Source: Coffea arabica (taxonomy: Eukaryota > Streptophyta > Magnoliopsida > Gentianales > Rubiaceae). From it: a DNA stretch of 64,000 nt. The notes below the pieces were generated by a model that made no database searches, was not told where the DNA came from, and saw only the letters and a program-made list of their open reading frames with translations. The position numbers and the translations under genes were made by a program. Positions 54,587-64,000 of this stretch are shown here, one piece after another. How positions within the stretch are numbered: position 1 is the stretch's first letter; each line of letters begins with the position of its first letter. Location of the stretch: contig NC_092320.1 of NCBI RefSeq assembly GCF_036785885.1, positions 12,835,557 through 12,899,556 on the forward strand, in the 5' to 3' direction.

Positions 54587-55943
54587 ATTTTGTGGATCAG
54601 ATTTAGCTTCTCAGTTCGCTTTGTATGACTTTGCTGAGGATTGAGTTCTTTTGATCTGCCAATTCTACTTTTGACTATTGAAGTACCTAATCCAACAACA
54701 AATTGATGCCTTTTGCAATACTTTATTGTTTTAATGACAAAGTTATCGAGATAAGGTAAAAGGACAAAAAAAAAAGAGTTTTTCCATTGGTTCTTCTTTT
54801 TTTCATTTTTCATTTTGTTTTTGTCCTATTGATAATTGGAGCTAAGCTAGCCAGCCAACTGCAGTGAATTTTGTATTCACAATATCTAGTAAAATTTTTA
54901 ATTTCATTTATAAAGAAAATTTAGTCTAAGTTTTTTTTTTTTTTTTTTGAGGCAATTCAGTCTATGTTATAAAAAGAGCCATTCTGTGACTCAAATGGAT
55001 AGAGAAATTTCTGAGCATCTCACGGAACAGGCACATAAAGTACAAACTTATTACCAAAAAAAAAAAAAGCACAAACTACACACTTCAAACGAAGAGACAC
55101 ATTGATGGGCTGAAGTGAGATTTGGTCTCGATTGAGATTTGGGTCGTTCTTTGCCTAAAGTTTATGGATTCAAATTGTCTAGGCCGACATGGGCTCAGAA
55201 CTCAGAGGCCATCGTCGGGTCCGTCAGCTGGATGCACAAACTGGGAGATGAAAGGACCACGAAAAGACCTTTTTTGGGTTGATCATACAACAGGATTAAT
55301 AATACTGGTTGGTACCATGAATAATGCATGATTGATGTTTTATGATGATTCAGAATTATGAGAATTAGTCAGAACTAACTATTTTAGTCCCGTAAAAATA
55401 AACTATCTTCCAAGAAAATTCCAGAATCTCAATGCCCATATTTGAAATATCTAAATGAATTATTTTTGAAGAGACAAAAATAAAGGAGTCTAGGTAGAAA
55501 TGAGATTTTGATTAGTCCAACAATGCTATTATCGATAGCACGATAGCTCCTCTATACCAAGTATTTTAAGTGTGCATGCATGTCCCATACTTCCATTATC
55601 GAATTACCATCCTATGATTGGGATTAACATTGCTCAATTTTACGTTCAAAATCAAGCAAAACGTTACGTACACATGCAGGATATACATATATATGTTTGC
55701 ATGTAACGCCAATGGATTCCACTAACCACTCAATCCTATCTTTATAATGGCTCTATATTAGTTAGAGGCTGAATAAGTTGCAGTAGTAGAGTTTTGTTGT
55801 TTGTTTCGTCATTGACCCAAAAACAAGTTGATTCTTCAGCTGTAAAGAGACTTTTGAATTGTGAGCTCTTGGTTCTGCTTTTTCTTTCATCCTTTATGTC
55901 GAAATAATGAATTGAATCCATGGAAAGCAATGACGTCAGTTGA

Positions 55944-55999
<56 letters not shown>

Positions 56000-57087
56000 T
56001 GGGATCAAATGGGCTGCATGTCTGCGCCTATTCTGTGTAAACCGCCTAAACAATAAGCACCAATGACTGCACTGTAGTCTGCCCTGAAAGGTGGAAAATG
56101 TCGCTGATTCCTTCTTCCCAGATCACAAACAATAGGATTCAATTAGTCTTGATTACCTCTATTTTCTTTGTGAATGTTCTCACTATGCCTTTCTCTCATA
56201 GATTTGGACTAGATTGATATGATAGATGTAAATTCGAGAAGCTTACCCAAAAACAAAAAACTAAAAATGGGAAAATTTTTAAAGGTGATTTTGTTTTTTT
56301 TTCCTTATAAAATATCCATAGAGAGTGATATGTTGTCTATTATACTTACTCGTAAGACATAAGTTCCGTAGCGTGCATTATTTGATAAGAATATCAAATA
56401 TTCAACGTAAAGAACCAGAAACTGTCTTTTCAATTTGTTACGAGGGCAGATATTTCCTGTGAGGATGGTGCACAAAATCACACATCTACTACACAATATT
56501 CGTGATCCAAACTTGTAGATTCGAGTGGAAGAGGACTACAATAAAATTATTTTTGCTTGTCCTAGCTAGGATTCCTGGCTAAGTTCGTAGAATCACATTT
56601 GTTGAGAATAGAAGAAGTTTAGCAAAATATGACATGTCTAATAAGGTTAAAAGTCAAAAACAGATTAAGGGAAGACGTGTTAGATTTGGGACCAGGAACA
56701 AGTTCATTAATTAATTAACATCCTGTAATTCATCATAAATAAATTGTATGACTTTGTAATCGAGATGTAAAAAAGTTCAGATTACTTGCTAAGCTTTCGT
56801 ACCATTTTTTACATCGAAATGTAATAGATAGGTGAAAAGCCTAGCAAGTAATCTGAACTCTTTTCCCTTTTTTTTTTTTGGTGGGGTTTCCCTGGTTTTT
56901 TTTTTGGCTTAAATATTGACTTTTAAAGTCAGGCCTAATTTCCTTAACTCCGAAGCATGGACTTTCTTTACACTTGATAGCATGGAATGTGCCCTGGCTG
57001 CTAAGATATAAAGGCCACATTGTCAACAAACAGCATCGAATCTGCAGTCTTACTCGACTACTCTATCCAAGAGTTACGAGTCAAAAG
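54587..57087. other. Intergenic region, with duplicated segment and AT microsatellite
   Basis: 55,105-55,450 is the second copy of the segment at 52.65-53.18 kb. A long (AT)n lies at 55,945-55,997. No gene is supported. Confidence 0.55.
55945..55997. repeat. (AT)n microsatellite
   Basis: About 26 uninterrupted TA units. Confidence 0.92.
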
Positions 57088-58639
57088 CAATGTTTTCAGA
57101 ACCGGACCGGACCGGCCGGTTCAACCGGTTGGACCGCGAACCGGACATGCCACCGGTCCGGTCTGGAGCTAAAGCCGGAGATTAATAGAAAACCGTTAGA
57201 AACCGGTTGACCCGGACGAACCGTGAAAAATCGCTTGAACCGTAAACCGGCAGTTTTTGAAACTTTTGTGAACATTGCAAAATTAGTTTCGGAATTGTGG
57301 CTGATAAGAATCGAACATGGGTTCATAGGATTGCAAGGAGGGTTCTTTACCATTAAGCCACAGGCTAGTTTGTTGTCTGTGGACATCTACTTAATTTATT
57401 AAGTAAAAAATTGAAAATACACTAGCACTAAAAGTCTAAAACACGTCAGCCTCTTATTCCTTTGTTGGCTTCAATTCCTTGGTGTCGGCGGCTCATTCAG
57501 TCATTCTCCTCTGTTCTGTTTCTTTTTCCTCTTCTCATTTTGGCATTTCAGCCGTGAATTGAATATTGATCTAGTTTGTACTATTTTTGCATGATTTCTT
57601 CGGCTCAGTTGCAGAGTTGAGATTCGCAAGTAAATTTTGAAGGAAATCCAAAGAAGTACTAATCTAGTAATCAATTTTTTCTTTTTTTTATTTTATTTTT
57701 TTTCATGAATTTGTCCTTTTTTTGTCTATTTTTTGTCATGTAAATACACTCAAATGCAATACTAAACTACGTATATCTTTGATTTTTGGATAATTTATGG
57801 TTGTTCTTTGTTTTAATTGGGCTAAAATTTGTTGCATGTAATTCCCTTTTTTCTATTTTTTGGTTCATTTTGAATTTAGCAAAATATAATATAATAAAGA
57901 CACCTATGCTATGGGCAATTTCATTTTATAACTATTATTGTTTTCTTCCATTAGTTTTTTTTTAAAATTTTAGTTTGTATCCTTCTTGCTTTGTTGGGGG
58001 AATACAAGGAAAAAGACAGTCCCGTGGGTTGTTTTTTTTGTTTTTTTAACTAATGCAAATTCCAAACAGTCCAACTTGGTTTTTTTGCTTGGACTGATGT
58101 TGAAGAGAAATTTAAATAAATGAATGCATAAGATACAGAGATTGGGTAAGAAATGCTCCCAGAAATATTGTTGCAAATAGAAATAAAGACAAAATATAAA
58201 TAGAAAAAATATAAATTGAATATGGCAAATATTTCATAAACCGATTGTGCTCTATTTCATGTCCAATTTTCATCGAATTTTTTTAGTACATTATTTATAG
58301 GAAAAGTAGAAAGAAAACTTGCGGTAAATTACGATATTTTGGTTATGTTTATCATTCCATTTCATGTATAAATTTTAGGAATTTTATTATTATCTCAACT
58401 TAAATTTAATTTTAAGTTATTTTAGTGATTGCATTTTAAGAACTTAAGTTATCAATAACTACTTTGGAGCATCAATAACTATGCTTTTAAATTTAGTTTT
58501 AGCACTGAAGTTGCATTCCAAAAAAAAAAAAAAAAAAGCAGTGAACCGGTGAACCGGCCGGTTGAACCGGTCGGACCCGATCGGACCTCGAACCAATCCC
58601 TTCTCCGGTTCATTGGCCGGTCCGAGTTTAAAAACATTG
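57088..58639. mobile_element. hAT-like element with CAATGTTTT ends
   Basis: The left end CAATGTTTTCAGAACCGGACCGG and the right end (...CCGGTCCGAGTTTAAAAACATTG) are inverted copies with a few changes. The sub-terminal zones are full of AACCGG/CCGGTT motifs. GTCAAAAG flanks both sides exactly (57,080-57,087 and 58,640-58,647), an 8-bp duplication typical of hAT. The 1,552-bp interior is AT-rich and has no transposase ORF, so it is non-autonomous. A tRNA-like segment lies inside. Confidence 0.83.
57298..57366 (-). other. tRNA-like segment inside the hAT-like element
   Basis: On the minus strand an A-box-like TGGCTTAATGG (57,350-57,360) is followed about 34 nt later by a B-box-like GTTCGATTC (57,308-57,316). 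Cloverleaf stems look poor, so a functional tRNA is unlikely. A tRNA relic or SINE head is more probable. Confidence 0.45.
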
Positions 58640-58647
58640 GTCAAAAG

Positions 58648-59888
58648 TGATGATTTTCCTGGATGACTGCTAGTCTTGCCAAACCGATTTTGTTGAAACT
58701 AAAAATTGGCCGAAAAAACATGGCAACATTCTTATTAAGGTTTTTTTTAAAAAAAAAAAAAATTGTTTAGGTGCCTGTCTGTATATGATCACTATTTATT
58801 TCTTGGACTGCATTGACCACTTAATTATGGCTCTTTTTTTCTTCACTTAAAAAGAATCTAAACTTGCAAATGGCTATTTGGCATCCATTCATTTATCAAC
58901 CTCTCAAAAATTATTTGTCCAGTGTTTGACATTTCTTATATAGAACAGTCTACTACACATTTTTCTAAATATAGCCACATAGAAAATGGAAAGAGCAATA
59001 CCGTGCATGAGACGCTTAAACCTCATCCATTGCGGTCTTTTTAAACTGTACAATACGGTACCCCAAGTGTCACGGCACAGAAAAAATTGTCTGGTCATTT
59101 TTTCGTCTCAGAAAATGCTTCGACAGGAGAAAATTCTACCACGTAATTGGTCTACATAACCATTAATTTTCCGTTGACGGACTATCTCTCTCCGTTATCC
59201 AGAATGGAAGACAAGAAGGAACAATAACGGGAAACAGTCAAAGTTAGGGCGAAAGTAATTATAATCCTGTGGAGCTCAAATTCTGAGCTTTGGCACGACT
59301 TCTTGGATGATAAATCGTATTAGAGAGAACATTTTTAACTCCAAAGTATATTGAAAGAAGAGGTATAATCTTAGTATAATTATTAAGAAAAAATTGAAAC
59401 CTTCTCTGTGTAAACGGCAAAAGAAAGTTCTCCGGAGCCAGAGTAACTACTATAAGGGACAACTATGCAGGTAAGCATATTATTACATTTTTGGGAGATG
59501 GAGGGATTGGGTGTTTTGAGAACGAGAGTGTAAATGAGAGATTCGAATTCAAATTCTTTCATTTACATTAAAAAAAAAAACTATTACACTTTGACCATAA
59601 TAACAAAAAAAAAAAAACCCAACTTGTGATTGTTAAGTTCTAACCATTTTTCACAGCAATAATTTCTAAACTTAATTGATTTAGTTTTGTTTGCCAACAA
59701 ATTGACCCTATTCCTACGGCTACAGGAGATAAATTATCGCCGACCATCAAAGCAAAAATTCATTGTTTATACCAAGTAATACGATTTGAATCAAGAAAAG
59801 TAAAACCTGGCTGGGCTTAAATAATGAATTTATTCGGTTGAGGTCCTCATAAACACGGGCAACACCCCCATGTCTTCAACATTTCGCC
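58648..59888. other. Spacer and promoter region of EG45-like copy 4
   Basis: AT-rich sequence with no supported gene. A short segment near 58,970-59,050 (GCAATACCGTGCATGAGACGCTTAAACC) recalls 35,025-35,045 upstream of copy 2, in line with duplication of gene plus promoter. Confidence 0.55.
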
Positions 59889-59895
59889 TATAAAA
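59889..59895 (+). promoter_or_regulatory. TATA box of EG45-like copy 4
   Basis: GCCTATAAAAGGC lies 125 nt before the ATG at 60014. Confidence 0.65.
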
Positions 59896-60013
59896 GGCAG
59901 AGGCATTGCTCAGTTTTCTCATCGAGCAAGCTCTTCAAGAAAGTTCAAACTCAAAGCTAGTGAAACCTTGAAGAGTTTAAATCCTTTTGGGAGAGAGCCA
60001 AAAAAAAAAAAGA

Positions 60014-60804
60014 ATGGGAGCCACAATGCGAGTTCTGATGATGATTGCCATGGCGGCAAGCCTTGTTTCTGTTTCCTATGCAGCTACGGGGACTGCAACT
60101 TACTATACACCACCTTATGTTCGTAAGTTTCTCTTCAGTACTATCATGCACTGCACAAGATATTGCAAATCTGTTATTCTCTCTTTTTGATTTTCCATCA
60201 TCATTTAATTCGAGAGATAACTAGTTAAGATATATTTGTATACGTCTTGCATGATTCCTAGTTTTTTTTATCGTTTTCTTTAATCTCTCTGCATTTTCGT
60301 AAGGGGTCTCTTTAGTACTATCATTATTATAATTTAAAGTGCAACATGTGATATTAGCTAGACAAAAGTATTATGACCCTCTCTTCTCACAAATGTTGTA
60401 CTTTTGTTGCCTTGTTAAACCAGCCTCTTCTTGTTATGGCTTCCAAGACAATGGGGTGATGATTGCAGCTGCAAGTGATGCAATCTGGGACAATAGGGCT
60501 GCCTGTGGGAGAAACTACAGAGTGACGTGCACTGGACGTACAAACGAAGGTGTCCTTCAACCATGCAGGGGCAGTGTTGTGGTTAAAATAGTTGATTATT
60601 GTCCACCCGGCTGTAGAGGAACAATTGATCTCTCCCAAGAAGCGTTTGCTATCATTGCTGATCCAAATGCCGGAAAAGTTAACATTGAATATGACCAGTA
60701 AGCCTATTATGTCTTGACCAAAAATTTCTTCTTCATCTAACGGAATTGCTTAGACTTGAAGTACTAATTGATTTCCAACTTTCTTCGTATTTTTCAGGGT
60801 TTGA
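60014..60804 (+). CDS. EG45-like domain-containing protein (PNP-like), copy 4
   Basis: Exons are 60,014-60,122, 60,424-60,697 and 60,798-60,804 (109 + 274 + 7 nt), giving 129 residues with GT-AG borders throughout. The start MGATMRVLMMIAMAASLVSVSYA is a good signal peptide. The mature domain begins ATGTATYYTPPYVPSSCYGFQDNG and continues IAAASDAIWDNRAACGRNYRVTCTG and VDYCPPGCRGTIDLSQEAF. Six cysteines match those of copy 2. The two copies differ mainly in conservative places, so this is the closest pair in the array. A secreted, apoplastic, expansin-N-domain-like protein is expected, with a role in solute or stress signalling known only for relatives. This is the cleanest gene of the family here. 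Confidence 0.9.
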
Positions 60805-61473
60805 AGTTGAATTTTAAAAGCCTTCAGAAGGCCGAAAAGGATGTCCAGAAATAAGTAGATTTCCCATGGGAATATGTACGCTACAAAATCTATGTATGAG
60901 CTACTGCTTTGTAGCATGAACTAATGAGTAAATAAGATTACATCTGGTGAAAGCCTCTGAAACTTTAATGGTGCATTAGCTTGTTTCATTTGGATTTTAA
61001 CTTTTTCTTTTTCTTGAGTTACCATTTTCTGATTCTTTTCCTTTGGAGTAAAATTTTATGACTAATTTTAAGCGTCGTCTTCTAGTTACACTTGCTTGTT
61101 TCATTCATTTTGTATGATGAAACATTTGCAATTTTCAGGACCATAGACTGAAGCTCAATGAGAGGGAAGAAAAGGAGCTTTCCCCCCCAAGTCCGATAGT
61201 TTACTTGGCCCCCATTAGTTTCTTTCATTTTGTGAAATTTACTTTTGAAACTCCTTAAGTGTTCCAAAAGACTCAGTAAATGCTAAAGCTTTTGAAAGTT
61301 TCTGTTAAGTCCTCAGTTTATTCCACTAATTAATTTGCTACCACAATACAATCAAAAACCACTATTGGATTGAACCTTTCACTTTTTTCAAATAATTAAT
61401 ACTCGAGAAATTAAACTTTATGAAAGTGCTCAAAACTAATACATTATAGTGATAAAAATTTGATGAGCTATAC
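60805..61473. other. 3' flank of EG45-like copy 4
   Basis: The first part is 3' UTR-like (AAATAAGTAGATTTCCC, as after copy 2). No further gene is visible. Confidence 0.55.
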
Positions 61474-64000
61474 TGTCGCGCCCCATTTTTTTGCGATGGA
61501 AAAGAAAGTGTTTTATAAAAGATGTGATTTATAAATAATAAATGAAAAAGGACCTAGAATGGGACTTTGAAAAATGCGACGATTTGGGTCCAAAATTTAG
61601 TCAAAAAAGGGTTTTTTTAAAAAAGAGGAGTCGCCACTTGGTATTGAGTTTTGGTGTACCAAGTCACCCAAAAAGTGTATTTAAATAAAATAAAATAAAA
61701 CCCTTTTCGACAACTCCAGGTCTTTGAAAAATAAGAGAAAACGGATTCGGGAGTCACGGTTGAAGAAAGGGAAGGCAAAGGTTCGATTAACTCAAACCTA
61801 AGGCGCCCTTTCAACCTAGTCTAAGCTAGTTGCGATGTTTAGTCAAAATTTTCCTAATCTAACCCTTAATTTTATCATATTTGGATGTTACCTACATGGA
61901 TGCAAATCTAAAATATCGAAAGGGACAAAATGTTCATTCAAGGGTTTAATTGGACCAATCGCATTAATTGCGAAGGCCAAAATGATTCCTTGAAAGTGTC
62001 ACGAGTACGCAAATGATGAAATTAAAATAAAAGAAAAGAAATTAAATTATATACATATATAAGTGACCAAAGAAAAGGGGAATGCAACATAAAGGGTACG
62101 GGAGACAAAAACTCGTGACTTAGTTTTCTTATACAAGGATTAATGGGGTATTTGAACTAAAAAGTTATAATCACCCATTTCCCATATTTGAAAATAATTA
62201 TCCTAACATGAACAAGCAAATGAACTAGCTTAAATGAGATGTAATTCTAAATGACATGATTAGTACCTATAGAGGGTCAGGGATAATATAATAGGAAATA
62301 TCATGCAAATGAGAAAAGATCCTAAAAATGAAAATATGCATGAAAATGTAGCACACAAAGATGAATCTAGCGCAAGATAACCTAAAGGGTCTAGCGTTGG
62401 ACTAGCCCATTTCTAAAAATCCTTACTAGCATTGGACTAGCAAGTAAGTGGAGGGAGAAGCCACAACTAGCGTTGGACTAGTGTGGTGGCGTCATGCATT
62501 AACAATTCATAGTGAAGCAAATAAAGCATAAATTAAAACAAATAAACACATAAGAGCACGTAACACATAACACGTAAGCATAATATCTAGATGCCAAAAT
62601 CCTAAGAAAAGCGGATAAAACACATAACACATAAGTCACATAAACACGAAACCTATCTATTACATCGGGGAGCGCCTAACTACAATCTAGGAGGGAAAAA
62701 TATAATAAAACAAATCTAATTATCCTATCTATTACATTTTTGAGGTATTTAAATGCCTCCCGAATCATTATAAAAATTAACTAAAACATATATAAGAAAA
62801 TTTGAATGAATATTTAAATCAAATAAATAAAGCATATAAAAATATATAAACACATAGGAACACATAGGAGCACATAAGAGCACGTAATTGACATTGAAAT
62901 AATAAAATAGGAGTACCTCCCGTTTGAAGTGGTGACTAAATGGAGTCAAATTATCCTATTTATACTCACAATGAACAAAAGAATCATGGCACCACTTTAA
63001 TTGAAAATAATAATAATGTTAAAATACTAAATTCACATTAACATGTCAAACGCAAGGAAATTTAAAAAACATCTAAAAATTGCAAGTTAAATATATTCAA
63101 AAGTAACATAATTAGCTATTAAAGAAAAGAAACAATCACAATAAAAAGAGTCAAAATTCATCAGGGACTGAATTGCAAAGATTGAAAAACTTTTGGGGAT
63201 AAAAATTATATTTTTCCAAAGTTCGGGGGTCAAAATCAAATAAAAGATAAAATTTAGGGACCAAAGTGAAATTAATTTAAGGACCTAGGCGAAAGAAATT
63301 TAAAATGTTCTGGGCCACAATGAAACTACTCCAAAGATCAGGAGCCAAAGTGCAAATCGTAACCAGATCTGGGCAAGAAAAAGGGCGTCGGGCCATTCTT
63401 TTTATTTTACTTGGGCCAACCTACCTAAGCCCAACTGAAAACCCAAGCTAAAACACACAGGCCAGCCCGTCTTTTTATCCCTCAAGCCCAGCCAAAAATT
63501 CATGGGCTCCAACCTCCGAACCCAACCGAAACCCAAAAGAAAAATCAACCAAAGCCCAGCCCCAAAATCTAACAAAACTAGCTCTTGGCCCAACCGAAAA
63601 ATAAACATTAGCCCAAACCCTTTTTTTTTTCTTTCTTTCTTTTCTTTTCTTTCTTCTTCCTCACCTTCTTCTTTCTCTCGTTTCTTCTTTCTTCTTCGGC
63701 CAGCCGAAGCTTCAGCTTCAGCTGGCGGCCATGGCGCTACCGCCGCCACCGCCTCCGGCGACTTCTCCGGTCGCCAAAATTTCTCAAAAGACACCTCCCC
63801 ACTCCATTTTTCGCGTAGAATCCAATTCCGGAGTTAGTTTTTACAAAAAAGGAAAGAAAAGTGGTCAAATGGCCAAAAAACAGTCCAGTTTTTATTTTTT
63901 TCAAACACTCAAATCTTCACCAAAAAAACATTAAATTTTTGCCAAAACACTCCTTACTACTTCTACAATACAACCATGATTTTAATTTGACAAGTAAACA
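61474..64000. mobile_element. Probable start of a long-LTR retrotransposon, running off the window
   Basis: The block begins TGTCGCGCCCCATTTTTTT and has GAGTCGCCACTTGGTATTGAGTTTTGG and GGTGTACCAAGTCACCC. This is wording I associate with long LTRs of plant Ty3/gypsy elements. It continues with AT-rich sequence, short CTAGCGTTGGACTAG repeats (62,390-62,480), a T/C tract (63,625-63,690) and a GC-rich block (63,690-63,770), the same late order as in elements A and B. No primer site, second LTR or coding domain is reached before the window ends. The ORFs at 63,402-63,934 overlap on both strands and are probably not genes. Confidence 0.5.
62390..62483. repeat. Short direct repeats of CTAGCGTTGGACTAG
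   Basis: Three copies (one with CTAGCATTGGACTAG) lie within 95 bp in the putative LTR. Each is itself a partial palindrome (CTAG...CTAG). Confidence 0.7.

Noticed and set aside
57298..57366. A functional tRNA gene
   Set aside because: Box motifs are present, but I cannot fold a good cloverleaf, and the position inside a transposon argues for a relic.
63402..63934. ORFs of 67-130 codons on both strands near the right edge
   Set aside because: They overlap a T/C tract and a GC-rich segment like those in elements A and B; no domain or splice signal supports a gene.
1..64000. CRISPR arrays, bacterial operons or organelle DNA
   Set aside because: No regular spacer repeats, Shine-Dalgarno spacing or chloroplast/mitochondrial genes were seen; introns and LTR elements show nuclear plant DNA.

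Overview
This window is plant nuclear DNA, most likely from a eudicot. Its AT-rich intergenic sequence, GT-AG introns, LTR retrotransposons, MITEs and plant-only gene families (RING-H2 ATL, F-box with associated domain, EG45/PNP-like proteins, GT47 exostosin) all point that way. I cannot name the species from the sequence alone.

Layout. (1) 1-11.3 kb: a tandem array on the minus strand of five copies of a plant multipass membrane-protein family. One copy is cut by the window edge, two are broken (4.3-5.3 kb and 6.3-7.3 kb) and two are intact (7.5-8.5 kb and 10.2-11.2 kb). A SINE with a clear target-site duplication sits between the last two. (2) 13.5-14.2 kb: an ATL-type RING-H2 ubiquitin ligase gene. 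(3) 17.0-32.1 kb: a nested cluster of related non-autonomous LTR retrotransposons. They have ~1.4 kb LTRs, a tRNA-Asp-type primer site and one 344-codon ORF but no pol. The outer element has a perfect ACACT target duplication. (4) 32.5-61 kb: a dispersed tandem family of four EG45-like/plant-natriuretic-peptide-like secreted protein genes on the plus strand, sharing the layout 109-112 nt exon 1, 274-283 nt exon 2, 7 nt exon 3. Copy 1 is a pseudogene with a hAT-type element in intron 1. Copies 2 and 4 look intact. Copy 3 is coding-intact, but its intron 1 carries a 9.7 kb Ty3/gypsy (Tat-lineage) retrotransposon.

That Tat-type element (38,821-48,547) is the most recent insertion: its two 597-bp LTRs differ at 3 positions and the GCAAC target duplication is perfect. 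It carries gag-pol on the minus strand. Between pol and the 3' LTR it also carries a spliced, independently promoted ORF on the opposite strand. Both coding units are damaged: a stop and a frameshift in the integrase, and a Trp-to-UGA change in the extra ORF.

(5) 50-54.6 kb: an internally deleted mini F-box pseudogene, a GT47 xyloglucan-galactosyltransferase-like pseudogene with two homopolymer frameshifts, and an intact F-box gene. (6) 57.1-58.6 kb: a second hAT-like element with an 8-bp target duplication and a tRNA-like segment inside. (7) 61.5 kb to the end: sequence that looks like the start of a long LTR retrotransposon, running off the window.

Overall the window is a record of gene-family birth and death (membrane proteins, EG45, F-box) mixed with several waves of retrotransposition. 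The features I would check first are the antisense spliced gene inside the young Tat element, the intact EG45 gene around that element, and the single-ORF LTR elements that keep coding capacity without pol.
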